34,973 nucleotides of DNA, from contig DATLFM010000105.1 of NCBI GenBank assembly GCA_035541015.1, positions 1 to 34,973 of the forward strand, written 5' to 3'. Positions 23,688-30,961 of this stretch are shown here, in pieces. The notes under the pieces are model-generated. The model saw only the letters and a list, made by a program, of their open reading frames with translations, had not been told where the DNA came from and did not search any database. Position 1 is the stretch's first letter; each line of letters starts with the position of its first letter. The stretch is from Candidatus Thermoplasmatota archaeon. Lineage in GTDB: Archaea > Thermoplasmatota > SW-10-69-26 > JACQPN01 > JAIVGT01. The position numbers and the translations under genes were made by a program.

Positions 23688-23695
23688 CTTATGTA
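23688..23695 (+). promoter_or_regulatory. TATA-like element CTTATGTA
   Basis: CTTATGTA lies just after the hexuloisomerase stop and before the small gene at 23708-24034. It predicts transcription from about 23716. The same CTTATG core appears in the promoters at 27052 and 28893. Confidence 0.45.
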
Positions 23696-23707
23696 GCCCC
23701 CCCGCCC

Positions 23708-24034
23708 GTGCGAACCTCTGGAGAAGACGACCGCTTGGTGTTGAAACCCGGAGGACCCCCGCGGCGCGGACCGGATCGCACGACCCGGCAACGGATGCTC
23801 GACGTCCGGCGGGAGCCGCATTTCAAGTACGATTTCAAGGAGGTCCTCGCGGAAAGCAAGCTTCCGCCCGAACAGATGAACTCCTTGTACGCGAGCACCC
23901 GCTCGAAGGGACAAAACCAGGACGTCGACGCCGCGAAGGCCTTCCTTCGGTCCAAGGTGGACGAGGGCGTCCTCACGCGCGACCTGTGCGACCGGCTCAC
24001 GTCGCTTCTCGACCGCTACTCGCGCTGGCGCTAG
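23708..24034 (+). CDS. Small conserved-looking protein of unknown function
   Basis: The product is 108 residues if the GTG at 23708 is used. The TATA-like element at 23688 would place the transcript start after that codon, so TTG 23735 or GTG 23738, preceded by GGAG, may be the true start (about 99 residues). The sequence is polar and basic early (PGGPPRRGPDRTTRQRM), then helical and mixed-charge: FKYDFKEVLAESKLPPEQMNSLYAST, DVDAAKAFLRSKVDEGVLTRDLCDRLTSLLDRYS. There is no signal peptide, membrane segment or Cys cluster. Its last 38 nt overlap the convergent large gene. I do not recognise a family. Confidence 0.6.
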   Translation: MRTSGEDDRLVLKPGGPPRRGPDRTTRQRMLDVRREPHFKYDFKEVLAESKLPPEQMNSLYASTRSKGQNQDVDAAKAFLRSKVDEGVLTRDLCDRLTSLLDRYSRWR

Positions 24035-27026
24035 GCTCGGCGTTTCCGGCGCGCGGCCCTCGCGCCCACGCGAGGGCGCGTCGAACGGGCCTTTTCCGCC
24101 AGGCCCACCACGCCATCCCCGCGATGCCTCCGTACACGAGGACACCCAAGACCGGGTGGATCTCGAAGAGGACCCACGGGTTGAGCGCGTAGACAAGGGA
24201 ACGCTCGCTGCCGTCGAGCGCAAGCTCGGCGCCGTTCCAACGCGCCGCCGGAGCGTGGCCGGGCGCGCCCTCGACGAGAAGGACGTTGCCCGCCGGCCCC
24301 GCCGGCTCGTGCGCGACGCGGGCCGACCCCGTCGAGCCGGCGACCGTTACAGCGGGAAAGCCGGCGCGCAGCCCAACGTCGCGGACGTCCCGAAGCTCCG
24401 CCACGATCGATTTCGACGGGAACCGAAGCCCAAGGCCCACGGGCACGCGCGCCTCCGACAGACGGAGGCTTGACGACATGGGCTCGTCGGCCGCCATGCG
24501 CAGTCCGCCGAGCGTCTCCAGCGAGAACGCGGAGGGAAGCCTCGCCTCGAAGGCGATGCGGGCGTCGGGACCCAAGGCCTCGTCGTCGAGGACCGAGAGC
24601 GCACCCTGCAAGGAGAGCCGCGCGCCCGGCGCGCTGCCGGCGTACCGCACGACGCCCGATCCCGCCTCCAGCGAGAATTCCGAAGGAAGATCCTCCGCCG
24701 CAAAGCGAAGCGACGGTCCGCCCGCGCGGTCCATCTCAACGGCGACGGAGGCAGGACCGTCGCCCGCGTGGCGCAGGCGCACCGCGCCGCCGCCGGCCGA
24801 GGCTTCCAGGACCGAACCGCCCGGAAGCGTCGCCTGCCCGCGCACGCGAAGCCCGTCTGCGTCGAGGGCAAGGTGGAAGGCGCCCTCGGGAAGCCCGGCA
24901 AGACGAAACGAGCTTGTCCCCTGCTCCTTGGCGAACCGGACCTCCTGCGGGAAACCTCGCACGTCCGCGTGCGCGGCCCAGACGGGCCCGCGCACGACGG
25001 CTCCCACGCCCTGCTTGGGGCGAGGCGGCATGAGGGGATTTTCAACGGCCAAAGGCCCCGCCGCAAGGTCGACGACGGCGTCCAGGGGACCCGGGAACGA
25101 CAGCGCAAGCGAATCCTCGCCATAGACGACGGAAGCGTCGCGAGGGAAGACCGCGATCCGGGCAGCCGCGTGCATCCGCCGATCGCGCGCGCGGTCCTCC
25201 GAGCGATACTCCACGGTGAGGTCGCTCGTGTCGGACGAACCGGCGTACGACGTCCGCGATTCGAGGCCGTTTCGCGTCGTCGCGCGGACGACCTCGATGG
25301 AGACGTCGTCGGGCAGGGCCGCGGCCCGGAACTCCGTGCGGCTGGCGACGTTCCGCGCCTTGGCGACGCTTGCCGCCGGCGCTTCCTCGAAGACCTCGCG
25401 GACGACCGACCGGACCGAGCGTGGGATGGCGTCCACGTTCACGGCCCATCCGGAACCAAACGCATCGCCAAAGCGCGACACGACGTACGCGATGCCCGCC
25501 GCGGGCAGCGCGTCGGCGAAGGCGGGCTTCACGCTTCCGCGCCAAATCGTGCCGGCGAGGCCCGGGCGGGACGAGGCCTCGTAGGAGAACGCGCTCTCCG
25601 CGTCGGAACCCCACGCGGCCAGGCGCAGGCGGGCGGGAAGGGCATCGAGCCGCAGGTCGGCCTCCGTGGGGATCGCTCCCGCGGAGGACAGGAGCACTCG
25701 AAGGGGCGCGCCGCCCGAAGCGTCCATCGCGAGCGACCAGCCGCCCTCTCCCTGCTCGTAGACGAGCGCGGAAAGCCCCGACAGCCGGCCCGCGAGGCTC
25801 CACTGCCCGGCGCTTGCAAGGTAGGCCACGTAGTCGCCCGCGACGTGCGCGTACTCGGGAACGTTGCCGAAGGCAAAGGTCGCGCTTGCGATCGGACCGT
25901 CGCCCCGGTAGGACACACCGTCCTCGCCGTAGGCGAAGGCCAGCCGCGCGGGAACGCCCCGAAGGTCAAACGCAAAGTAGCGCTCGCCGCCGCTTTCGAC
26001 GGCAAGGGCAACCAACGGGGAGGCGGCATCGAGCAGGAAGCTCGCGCGGCCCCGCGTGGCGATTGCGGCCTCCAGCCGCGCGGGCACGCCGGAGGCGGCG
26101 CCGGAGAGGAACCCGCCGGGAAACGTATGGGCAAACTCCACCGACGCAAGCGCGCGGTCGGCGCGAAGGGAGAGCAAGGAACCCTCGCCCCTTGGCGCAA
26201 GGGAAAGCGCCAGCGAAGGCGGCAAGTCCGCGCGCACGGCAAGCGTCCGCGCGGCGGAAGCCTCGCCCCAACGCGCGCCCAACGAAGCGAGGGTGGACTC
26301 GGAAGCTTCCCATGCCACGCGCGCGTGGTCGACGCTTGCCGACAGGCGCGCCGGCGGCGGGGAGAGCGACAGCGCGAGGCTTGCGGCGTCGCGCCCGCCG
26401 GCCTCGCCCAGGATCGTGAGCTCGGCCGGAGCGCCGCCGATCTCCGCCGACAGCTCGTAGCCGGTGGCCGCGGCGGCGCGCCGAAGCGAGAGCACGAAGG
26501 AGTCGGGCGCCTCGGCCGCGCGGTAGCCGACGGCCACGCGCGCCTGCACGCCGTGCAAGACCGTCTCCTTGATGAGCAGCACTTCCAGCGGACCCGTGGA
26601 CGCAAAGCCCACCTTCGCGATCGAGACGCGCGCCGCAAGCGGCACGACGCCGACGTCGGGGACGGCAAGCGCGGTGATTGCAAGATCGGGAAGGTTCCCC
26701 GCAAGCCCGCCTGCGGGGCGCGAGCCGGGGACGTCCACGAGTGCCGGCACGCCCACGAGCGCCGCCGTCCGGAAGGTTTGGGTGCCTGCGCGGATCTGGA
26801 TCCAGTAGCCCGCTCCGCCCGACCAGCCGACGGAGGAAGGTCGGCCAAGCGCAGCCGGCGCGGGCGCCTCCACGTCGCGCGGCTGGACGATCCGGTGGTC
26901 GACCGGATCGGGGGCTGCGACGGCAGGCGGCGGCGCGAGGGAATCGACGGGGCCAGGGGAGGAGGCCCCGGGGAAGGGCACGGCCAGGATGGCCAGGACC
27001 ACGGCTGCCGCCCGCACCGCCCGCAT
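23997..27026 (-). CDS. Very large secreted, membrane-anchored repeat protein
   Basis: The product is 1009 residues. ATG 27026 is chosen over TTG 27047 because it starts the signal peptide (MRAVRAAAVVLAILAVPFPGASS) and lies 27 nt from a TATA-like element. The body is one long beta-rich chain of repeated units opening with an LP- or VP-type turn: DLPPSLALSLA, GVPARLEAAIA, GVPARLAFAYG, ALPARLRLAAWG, GLPEGAFHLALD and DLPSEFSLEAG, each followed by a short Gly/Tyr-containing hairpin. The C-terminus is a single membrane helix (VLGVLVYGGIAGMAWWAW) with an Arg-rich tail inside. No Cys-based or catalytic motif was found. The topology suggests a rod-like exported structure or a lipid- or glycan-contacting surface protein. 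The function is unknown. Confidence 0.82.
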   Translation of the reverse strand: MRAVRAAAVVLAILAVPFPGASSPGPVDSLAPPPAVAAPDPVDHRIVQPRDVEAPAPAALGRPSSVGWSGGAGYWIQIRAGTQTFRTAALVGVPALVDVPGSRPAGGLAGNLPDLAITALAVPDVGVVPLAARVSIAKVGFASTGPLEVLLIKETVLHGVQARVAVGYRAAEAPDSFVLSLRRAAAATGYELSAEIGGAPAELTILGEAGGRDAASLALSLSPPPARLSASVDHARVAWEASESTLASLGARWGEASAARTLAVRADLPPSLALSLAPRGEGSLLSLRADRALASVEFAHTFPGGFLSGAASGVPARLEAAIATRGRASFLLDAASPLVALAVESGGERYFAFDLRGVPARLAFAYGEDGVSYRGDGPIASATFAFGNVPEYAHVAGDYVAYLASAGQWSLAGRLSGLSALVYEQGEGGWSLAMDASGGAPLRVLLSSAGAIPTEADLRLDALPARLRLAAWGSDAESAFSYEASSRPGLAGTIWRGSVKPAFADALPAAGIAYVVSRFGDAFGSGWAVNVDAIPRSVRSVVREVFEEAPAASVAKARNVASRTEFRAAALPDDVSIEVVRATTRNGLESRTSYAGSSDTSDLTVEYRSEDRARDRRMHAAARIAVFPRDASVVYGEDSLALSFPGPLDAVVDLAAGPLAVENPLMPPRPKQGVGAVVRGPVWAAHADVRGFPQEVRFAKEQGTSSFRLAGLPEGAFHLALDADGLRVRGQATLPGGSVLEASAGGGAVRLRHAGDGPASVAVEMDRAGGPSLRFAAEDLPSEFSLEAGSGVVRYAGSAPGARLSLQGALSVLDDEALGPDARIAFEARLPSAFSLETLGGLRMAADEPMSSSLRLSEARVPVGLGLRFPSKSIVAELRDVRDVGLRAGFPAVTVAGSTGSARVAHEPAGPAGNVLLVEGAPGHAPAARWNGAELALDGSERSLVYALNPWVLFEIHPVLGVLVYGGIAGMAWWAWRKRPVRRALAWARGPRAGNAEPSASASSGREAT

Positions 27027-27051
27027 GCCCCTTCCTTTCGCGCGCAACGAA

Positions 27052-27057
27052 CATAAG
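27052..27057 (-). promoter_or_regulatory. TATA-like element of the large repeat-protein gene
   Basis: On the minus strand TTTCTTATGT is centred about 27 nt before the ATG at 27026, consistent with a leaderless transcript. The purine run AAGGAAGGGG lies between the element and the ATG and would then not be in the mRNA. Confidence 0.5.
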
Positions 27058-27153
27058 AAAGAGAGCGAGGCGCGAGGTCCCCCGCGCGCCGCCCGGGACT
27101 TCGGGCAATCGCCCCAGGGCCCCCGACGTAGGGTTCATCGTTCGATTCCGGCG

Positions 27154-27168
27154 GGAAAAGACGTTTCC
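27154..27168 (+). promoter_or_regulatory. Short palindrome before the regulator gene
   Basis: GGAAA (27154-27158) and TTTCC (27164-27168) flank a 5-nt centre, 22 nt before the ATG at 27191. It may be an operator used for autoregulation or simply the AT-rich promoter core. Confidence 0.3.
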
Positions 27169-27190
27169 GGCCCCAACGGCACGAGAAACC

Positions 27191-28171
27191 ATGGCCGGAA
27201 CGGCTACCTCCCCCACCGCCTCGCGCTTCCTCCGGCTTGCAAACGAGATGCCCGGCGCCTCCCTGTCCGCGCTCGCGCGCGCCCTTGGAGTGGACCCCTC
27301 CACGGCCGCCTACCACGCGCGCCGCCTCTGCCACGAGGGCCACGTCGTCCTCGTGCGGGGCGGCCGCGAGCTGTGCGCGTTCCCAGCCAACGCGGGCTAC
27401 TGCCCATGGCAGCGCCGGGCGCTCCCGCTCCTGCGCGCCGCCTCCGCCCGACGACTGGCCGCCGAGATCGTTCACGAGCCCGCGACGCTTCCCGAAGTCG
27501 CTCTGCGCGCGCGGGTCTCCATCGCCGCCGCGCGGTGGGCATTGCGTCAACTGCGGCGCCTCGACGCGATCGAGGCGTGCCACGGACAATGGCGCGTCGT
27601 TCCCTCGCGCCGCGCCTGCCTTGCGCGCGCGCTTGCCGGACTTCCCTGCGGGCGCTGCGACGAGGCGCTAGCCGCACCCGTCGGCGCCGCGGGAATCCGC
27701 AAGCGCCCGGAGCCGCTTTTCGATCCGCGCGGCGTGGGTCCCTCTCCAATAGACCTTCCCGCACGCCTGGCAGCGCCAGAATTCCGCGACCCGCCGCAGG
27801 ACGGCTTCGGGAACCGCGTCTTGGACCGCGGGAGCGTCGACCTTGTGGAGGACCCCGTTGCACGTCGTGCAGCGGGACAGGAAGCGATCCTCCCGAACCC
27901 CGAGCGCAAGACCCGCCACGACCTCGGCCAACTGCTCGCCCGGATCCAGCGACCGCACGAGGAAGCCACGGCCGCCGGCCCGGCGCGCAAGCGCCGCGTC
28001 CCGCGTCAGCAGCACGCGGTCCTCCGCCGCGGCCTGCGCGAGCAGCGCCTCGTCGGCGCGGTCCTTGGCGTAGGCGGCGTCCTCGCCCAAAAGCCGCAGC
28101 CACCGCGACAAGGCGCCGAGCATCTCGTCGCACAGGAACCGCACGCTCTCACCGCAGCACGCGATGCTTGA
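27191..28171 (+). CDS. Tandem winged-helix regulator; 3' end doubtful
   Basis: ATG 27191. Two HTH units are clear in the first 160 residues: ASRFLRLANEMPGASLSALARALGVDPSTAAYHARRLCHEGHVVLV and ATLPEVALRARVSIAAARWALRQLRRLDAIEA. The frame then runs on to 28171 (326 residues), but everything after about 27668 is antisense to the well-supported Mut7-C RNase gene and has shadow-like composition. In the next frame a TAG at 27669-27671 would end the protein right at the stop of that gene. A lost stop or single-base frameshift in this sequence is therefore likely, with a true product of about 160 residues. It is cytoplasmic with no visible sensor domain. Confidence 0.6.
   Translation: MAGTATSPTASRFLRLANEMPGASLSALARALGVDPSTAAYHARRLCHEGHVVLVRGGRELCAFPANAGYCPWQRRALPLLRAASARRLAAEIVHEPATLPEVALRARVSIAAARWALRQLRRLDAIEACHGQWRVVPSRRACLARALAGLPCGRCDEALAAPVGAAGIRKRPEPLFDPRGVGPSPIDLPARLAAPEFRDPPQDGFGNRVLDRGSVDLVEDPVARRAAGQEAILPNPERKTRHDLGQLLARIQRPHEEATAAGPARKRRVPRQQHAVLRRGLREQRLVGAVLGVGGVLAQKPQPPRQGAEHLVAQEPHALTAARDA
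27668..28144 (-). CDS. Mut7-C family RNase with zinc ribbon
   Basis: The product is 158 residues from GTG 28144, 4 nt after the reductase stop. VRFLCDEMLGALSRWLRLLGEDAAYA, EDRVLLTRDAALARRAG and DPGEQLAEVVAGL form the PIN-like domain, with acidic residues at DE, D (of KDRAD) and TRD. FLSRCTTCNGVL and FWRCQACGKVYWRGTHAARIEKRL form the C-terminal zinc ribbon (two CxxC pairs) and the family signature YWxGTH. The family is predicted to have RNase activity. Length is normal. It is co-transcribed with the riboflavin-pathway reductase. Confidence 0.9.
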   Translation of the reverse strand: MRFLCDEMLGALSRWLRLLGEDAAYAKDRADEALLAQAAAEDRVLLTRDAALARRAGGRGFLVRSLDPGEQLAEVVAGLALGVREDRFLSRCTTCNGVLHKVDAPAVQDAVPEAVLRRVAEFWRCQACGKVYWRGTHAARIEKRLRALADSRGADGCG

Positions 28172-28778
28172 GCAGGATGCCCTCGCCCAGGCGGATCGTC
28201 TCGTGAAGCTCGAGGCGCACCACGTCCTCCGGCGAAAGCGCCCCCTCGCCGTCCGCGGGCGTCGGCGCGCCCCCGCCCACGACGGTGGGCGCGACGTACA
28301 CGAGGAACTCGTCCGCCAGCCGCTGCCGCAGGAAGGAGGCGAGCACGCGGCCGCCGCCCTCCACGAGAAGCCACCCGACGCCGCGGGCCGCAAGCTCCGC
28401 GAGCACGAGGGGAAGCTCCACGCGCTCGCTTCCCGCCTCCACGACCTCGGCGCCGGCCAGCGGCCGCGCGCGCCCCTTGGCGCAAAAGACAAGCGTCTTG
28501 GCCGGTCCGCGCAGGACGCGAGCGGATGGCGGCGTGCGAAGGTTCGAGTCGAGGACGACGCGCAGCGGGTGATGCGGGCGCGGCACGAGCTCCTCGTCGA
28601 CGAGAAGCTCGGGATCGTCGCGCAGCACGGTCCCGGCGCCCACGAGGATCGCGTCCACGCGCGCGCGAAGCTCGTGCACGCGCTTCTTGTCCTGCGGCGA
28701 GGAGAGGCGAAGCCGGGCGCCGCCCGACAGGGCGATCTTGCCGTCGGCGCTCATGGCGCAGTTGAGCGTGACGCGCAT
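28149..28778 (-). CDS. 2,5-diamino-6-ribosylamino-pyrimidinone 5'-phosphate reductase (RibD C-terminal family)
   Basis: The product is 209 residues from ATG 28778. RVTLNCAMSADGKIAL, SSPQDKKRVHELRARVDAILVGAGTVLRDDPEL, HPLRVVLDSNLRTPP, GWLLVEGGGRVLASFL and VYVAPTVVGGG are the conserved blocks of the dihydrofolate-reductase-like RibD reductase family. Archaeal single-domain members reduce the ribosyl side chain in riboflavin and F420 precursor synthesis using NAD(P)H. It is probably leaderless: a TATA-like CTTTTGG on the minus strand lies about 27 nt upstream. A palindromic element (28821-28846) lies just upstream of that promoter. Confidence 0.9.
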   Translation of the reverse strand: MRVTLNCAMSADGKIALSGGARLRLSSPQDKKRVHELRARVDAILVGAGTVLRDDPELLVDEELVPRPHHPLRVVLDSNLRTPPSARVLRGPAKTLVFCAKGRARPLAGAEVVEAGSERVELPLVLAELAARGVGWLLVEGGGRVLASFLRQRLADEFLVYVAPTVVGGGAPTPADGEGALSPEDVVRLELHETIRLGEGILLKHRVLR

Positions 28779-28801
28779 CGCCGGCCATGGCGCGTTCCCG
28801 G

Positions 28802-28808
28802 CCAAAAG
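28802..28808 (-). promoter_or_regulatory. TATA-like element of the reductase gene
   Basis: On the minus strand GGCTTTTGG is centred about 27 nt before the ATG at 28778. The palindromic element begins 13 nt upstream of it. Confidence 0.4.
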
Positions 28809-28820
28809 CCTGCCGGACGG

Positions 28821-28846
28821 GTTACTGCGCAATTGCGCAGGAAAAC
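28821..28846. promoter_or_regulatory. Palindromic operator-like element, copy 2
   Basis: The core CTGCGCAATTGCGCAG (28825-28840) is a perfect 16-bp palindrome flanked by GTTA and GAAAAC. It equals the element at 13094-13119 except for the two central bases. It lies between the divergent promoters of the reductase and the membrane-anchored regulator, adjoining the reductase TATA element. Confidence 0.65.
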
Positions 28847-28851
28847 CGGCC

Positions 28852-28868
28852 GTGCAAATTTCTTGCAC
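28852..28868. promoter_or_regulatory. Second palindrome in the divergent promoter
   Basis: GTGCAA (28852-28857) and TTGCAC (28863-28868) are perfect inverted arms around ATTTC. It lies 6 nt from the larger palindrome and about 25 nt before the CTTATG element of the + gene. Confidence 0.45.
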
Positions 28869-28892
28869 AAGCCGCCGTCGGTCCCGAAAAGG

Positions 28893-28898
28893 CTTATG
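28893..28898 (+). promoter_or_regulatory. TATA-like element CTTATG of the membrane-anchored regulator
   Basis: AAAAGGCTTATGGC predicts transcription from about 28920. This excludes the ATG at 28901 and favours the GTG at 28931, which has GGGGAG 4 nt upstream. Confidence 0.5.
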
Positions 28899-28930
28899 GC
28901 ATGCCAAGACGACGGCGCACGGGGAGAACC

Positions 28931-30079
28931 GTGTCGACCGGGGCTACCATCGCGGCGACGCTTGCCCTCGTGGCGTTCCTGTGCCTTGCGTCTGCCGGAA
29001 GCGCGAAGCTTCCCGACCCGCCCACCAAGACCCCCGACGACGTACGCCAGCATGCCGCCGACGCCCAGGGGTACCTTCGCGATCGCGCCGAGGACCTGGA
29101 GCCGTGGGAGCGCGTGGGCCACGCGCGCGACGCCGCCGAGGAGGCGATCCCGGCCGCGCCGCAGCCGGACGAAGCGACGCTTCCGCTCGACGAGCTCCGA
29201 AGCGAGGCGAGCGCGGCGCTTGCCGTCTTGGACCAGGAGGTCCCCGCCTTCGAGCCCGACGTCTCCCGTGAAGACGTCTGCAGCACGGAAGCGCTGCTGG
29301 TCGATCCGCTTCGCGGGCTCACCCATGCGCCCCCACCGGCGCTCGCCTGCGGAGCGGGCGAGGAGACGGCGACGTCCCGTCTGACCGACGACGACCGCGC
29401 CGACACGGCTCGCCTTCGCGAGCATATACTCCGTGCGGCGGGCGAGCAGGCCGCGCGCGCGATCGAGCGCGCGGCCGCGGACGACGCAGCGCCGCCCGCC
29501 GCGCGGGCGCCTGCGCGCTCCGTCCACGCAGCCGACGCGCTGCGCGCGGAGACCGCGCCTGGCGCCTCGTTGCCGCTGTGGCTTGCGGTGGGCCTCGCCC
29601 TTGCGCTTGCTCCCCTTGCCCGTCTCTACCGGCGCCTCACGCGCGACGACACACTTGCGAACCCGACGCGCCGCGCGGTGCTCGACCACGTAGCCGCTCG
29701 GCCCGGCGCCACCGCGCACGAGGTCGCGCGCGCATGCTCGATCAACTACCGCACGGCCGCCCACCACCTCGGCGTCCTTCACGAGTTCGGAGCGCTGGAG
29801 GCACGCGAGGTGGGCGCGCGGCTGCGGTACTTCGGCAACGGACGCCTCTCGGACGCTGGCAAGCGCGCGGCGCTTGCGCTGCGGCACCCGCAGGCGGCCC
29901 GCGTGGTCCGCGCGCTTGCGCGCGATCCGCGGGGCTCGCTGTCGGCGCTCGCCGCTCGCGCGGGGCTTCCCAAGAGCACGGCCAAGTGGCACGTGGACCG
30001 CCTCCGGCGCTTGGGCCTTGTTCTGCCCGACGGGCGGCCCGCCGCCGAGGCGATCGACGGGGCCCTCACGGGGCCTTGA
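28931..30079 (+). CDS. Membrane-anchored tandem winged-helix regulator
   Basis: The product is 382 residues from GTG 28931 (RBS GGGGAG). The ATG at 28901 would add MPRRRRTGRT but lies too close to the TATA-like element. A signal peptide or first helix (ATIAATLALVAFLCLASAGSA) leads to a ~180-residue outside domain, acidic and helical with two Cys (DVCSTEALL, ALACGAG). A membrane helix at about 212-236 (LPLWLAVGLALALAPLARL) is followed by two cytoplasmic winged helices: NPTRRAVLDHVAARPGATAHEVARACSINYRTAAHHLGVL and SLSALAARAGLPKSTAKWHVDRLRRLG. The layout is that of a one-component sensor that carries an outside signal directly to DNA. Its target is unknown; the adjacent palindromes are candidates. 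Confidence 0.82.
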   Translation: MSTGATIAATLALVAFLCLASAGSAKLPDPPTKTPDDVRQHAADAQGYLRDRAEDLEPWERVGHARDAAEEAIPAAPQPDEATLPLDELRSEASAALAVLDQEVPAFEPDVSREDVCSTEALLVDPLRGLTHAPPPALACGAGEETATSRLTDDDRADTARLREHILRAAGEQAARAIERAAADDAAPPAARAPARSVHAADALRAETAPGASLPLWLAVGLALALAPLARLYRRLTRDDTLANPTRRAVLDHVAARPGATAHEVARACSINYRTAAHHLGVLHEFGALEAREVGARLRYFGNGRLSDAGKRAALALRHPQAARVVRALARDPRGSLSALAARAGLPKSTAKWHVDRLRRLGLVLPDGRPAAEAIDGALTGP

Positions 30080-30098
30080 CCGGAAGCGCATGCCAAAC

Positions 30099-30106
30099 CT
30101 TTATGG
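30099..30106 (+). promoter_or_regulatory. TATA-like element of the transketolase genes
   Basis: CTTTATGG is centred about 28 nt before the ATG at 30131, giving a leaderless or almost leaderless transcript. Confidence 0.55.
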
Positions 30107-30130
30107 TGCCACGCCCGTGCTGACGCGTCC

Positions 30131-30961
30131 ATGGCCTCGCCGTCGGATCTCACGGAGATCGCTCGCCGCATCCGCGTGTCCGCGCTCGACATGATCTACC
30201 GGGCGCAAAGCGGGCACCCGGGCGGAAGCTTCTCCGAGACGGAGATCCTCGTCGCGCTGTACTTCGGCGGCGTCCTGCGCGTCGATCCCAAGAACCCGTC
30301 GTGGCCCGACCGCGACCGGTTCATCGTGAGCAAGGGCCACGCAAGCCCGGGCGTCTACGCCGCCCTTGCCGAGAAAGGTTTCTTTCCCAAGGACGAGACG
30401 AAGGGCTTCCGCGCGATCGACTCCCTCCTGCAGGGCCACGTGGACACGAAGGTCCCCGGCGTGGAGTTCTCCGCGGGGTCGCTTGGGCAGGGCCTCTCGT
30501 TTGGCGTCGGCTGCGCGCTTGCCGCGCGCATGGACGGAAAGTCCTGGCGCACGTTCGTGCTCCTGGGCGACGGCGAGCTCCAGGAGGGCCAATGCTGGGA
30601 GGCGGCCATGACGGCCGCCCACTTCAAGCTCGACAACCTCACCGCGATCGTCGACCGCAACGGCATCCAGAACGATTGGTTCGTCAAGGAGACGAAGGAC
30701 CTCGGCAACGTGGCCGCCAAGTTCGCCTCGTTCGGATGGCACGCGGTCGAGTGCGAAGGGCACGACGTCGGAGCGCTCGTCGCGACGCTGCAAGCCGTGG
30801 ACCGCGTGAAGGGCAAGCCCCGCGTCGTGGTCGCAAACACGGTGAAGGGCAAGGGCGTCTCGTACATGGAGAACAACCCCGACTACCACGGCAAGAGCCC
30901 CAACGAGGCCGACTACCGGAAGGCGCTCGTGGAGCTTGGAGCGGCCGGGGGTGGCCGCTGA
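30131..30961 (+). CDS. tktA: Transketolase, N-terminal subunit
   Basis: The product is 276 residues from ATG 30131. SALDMIYRAQSGHPGGSFSETEILVALYFGGVL, KGHASPGVYAALAEKGFF and GSLGQGLSFGVGCALAARM are thiamine-diphosphate-domain blocks. The cofactor motif is GDGELQEGQCWEAAMTAAHFKLDNLTAIVDRN, and KGKGVSYMENNPDYHG closes the domain. It binds thiamine diphosphate and magnesium and pairs with the C-terminal subunit to move two-carbon units between sugar phosphates. Archaea commonly split this enzyme. All key residues are present. Confidence 0.95.
   Translation: MASPSDLTEIARRIRVSALDMIYRAQSGHPGGSFSETEILVALYFGGVLRVDPKNPSWPDRDRFIVSKGHASPGVYAALAEKGFFPKDETKGFRAIDSLLQGHVDTKVPGVEFSAGSLGQGLSFGVGCALAARMDGKSWRTFVLLGDGELQEGQCWEAAMTAAHFKLDNLTAIVDRNGIQNDWFVKETKDLGNVAAKFASFGWHAVECEGHDVGALVATLQAVDRVKGKPRVVVANTVKGKGVSYMENNPDYHGKSPNEADYRKALVELGAAGGGR

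Noticed and set aside
28901-28930. ATG 28901 as the start of the membrane-anchored regulator
   Set aside because: It is only a few bases after the CTTATG element, so the codon would lie upstream of the expected transcript start. GTG 28931 has a ribosome-binding site. The ATG would give a good basic signal-peptide start, so some doubt remains.
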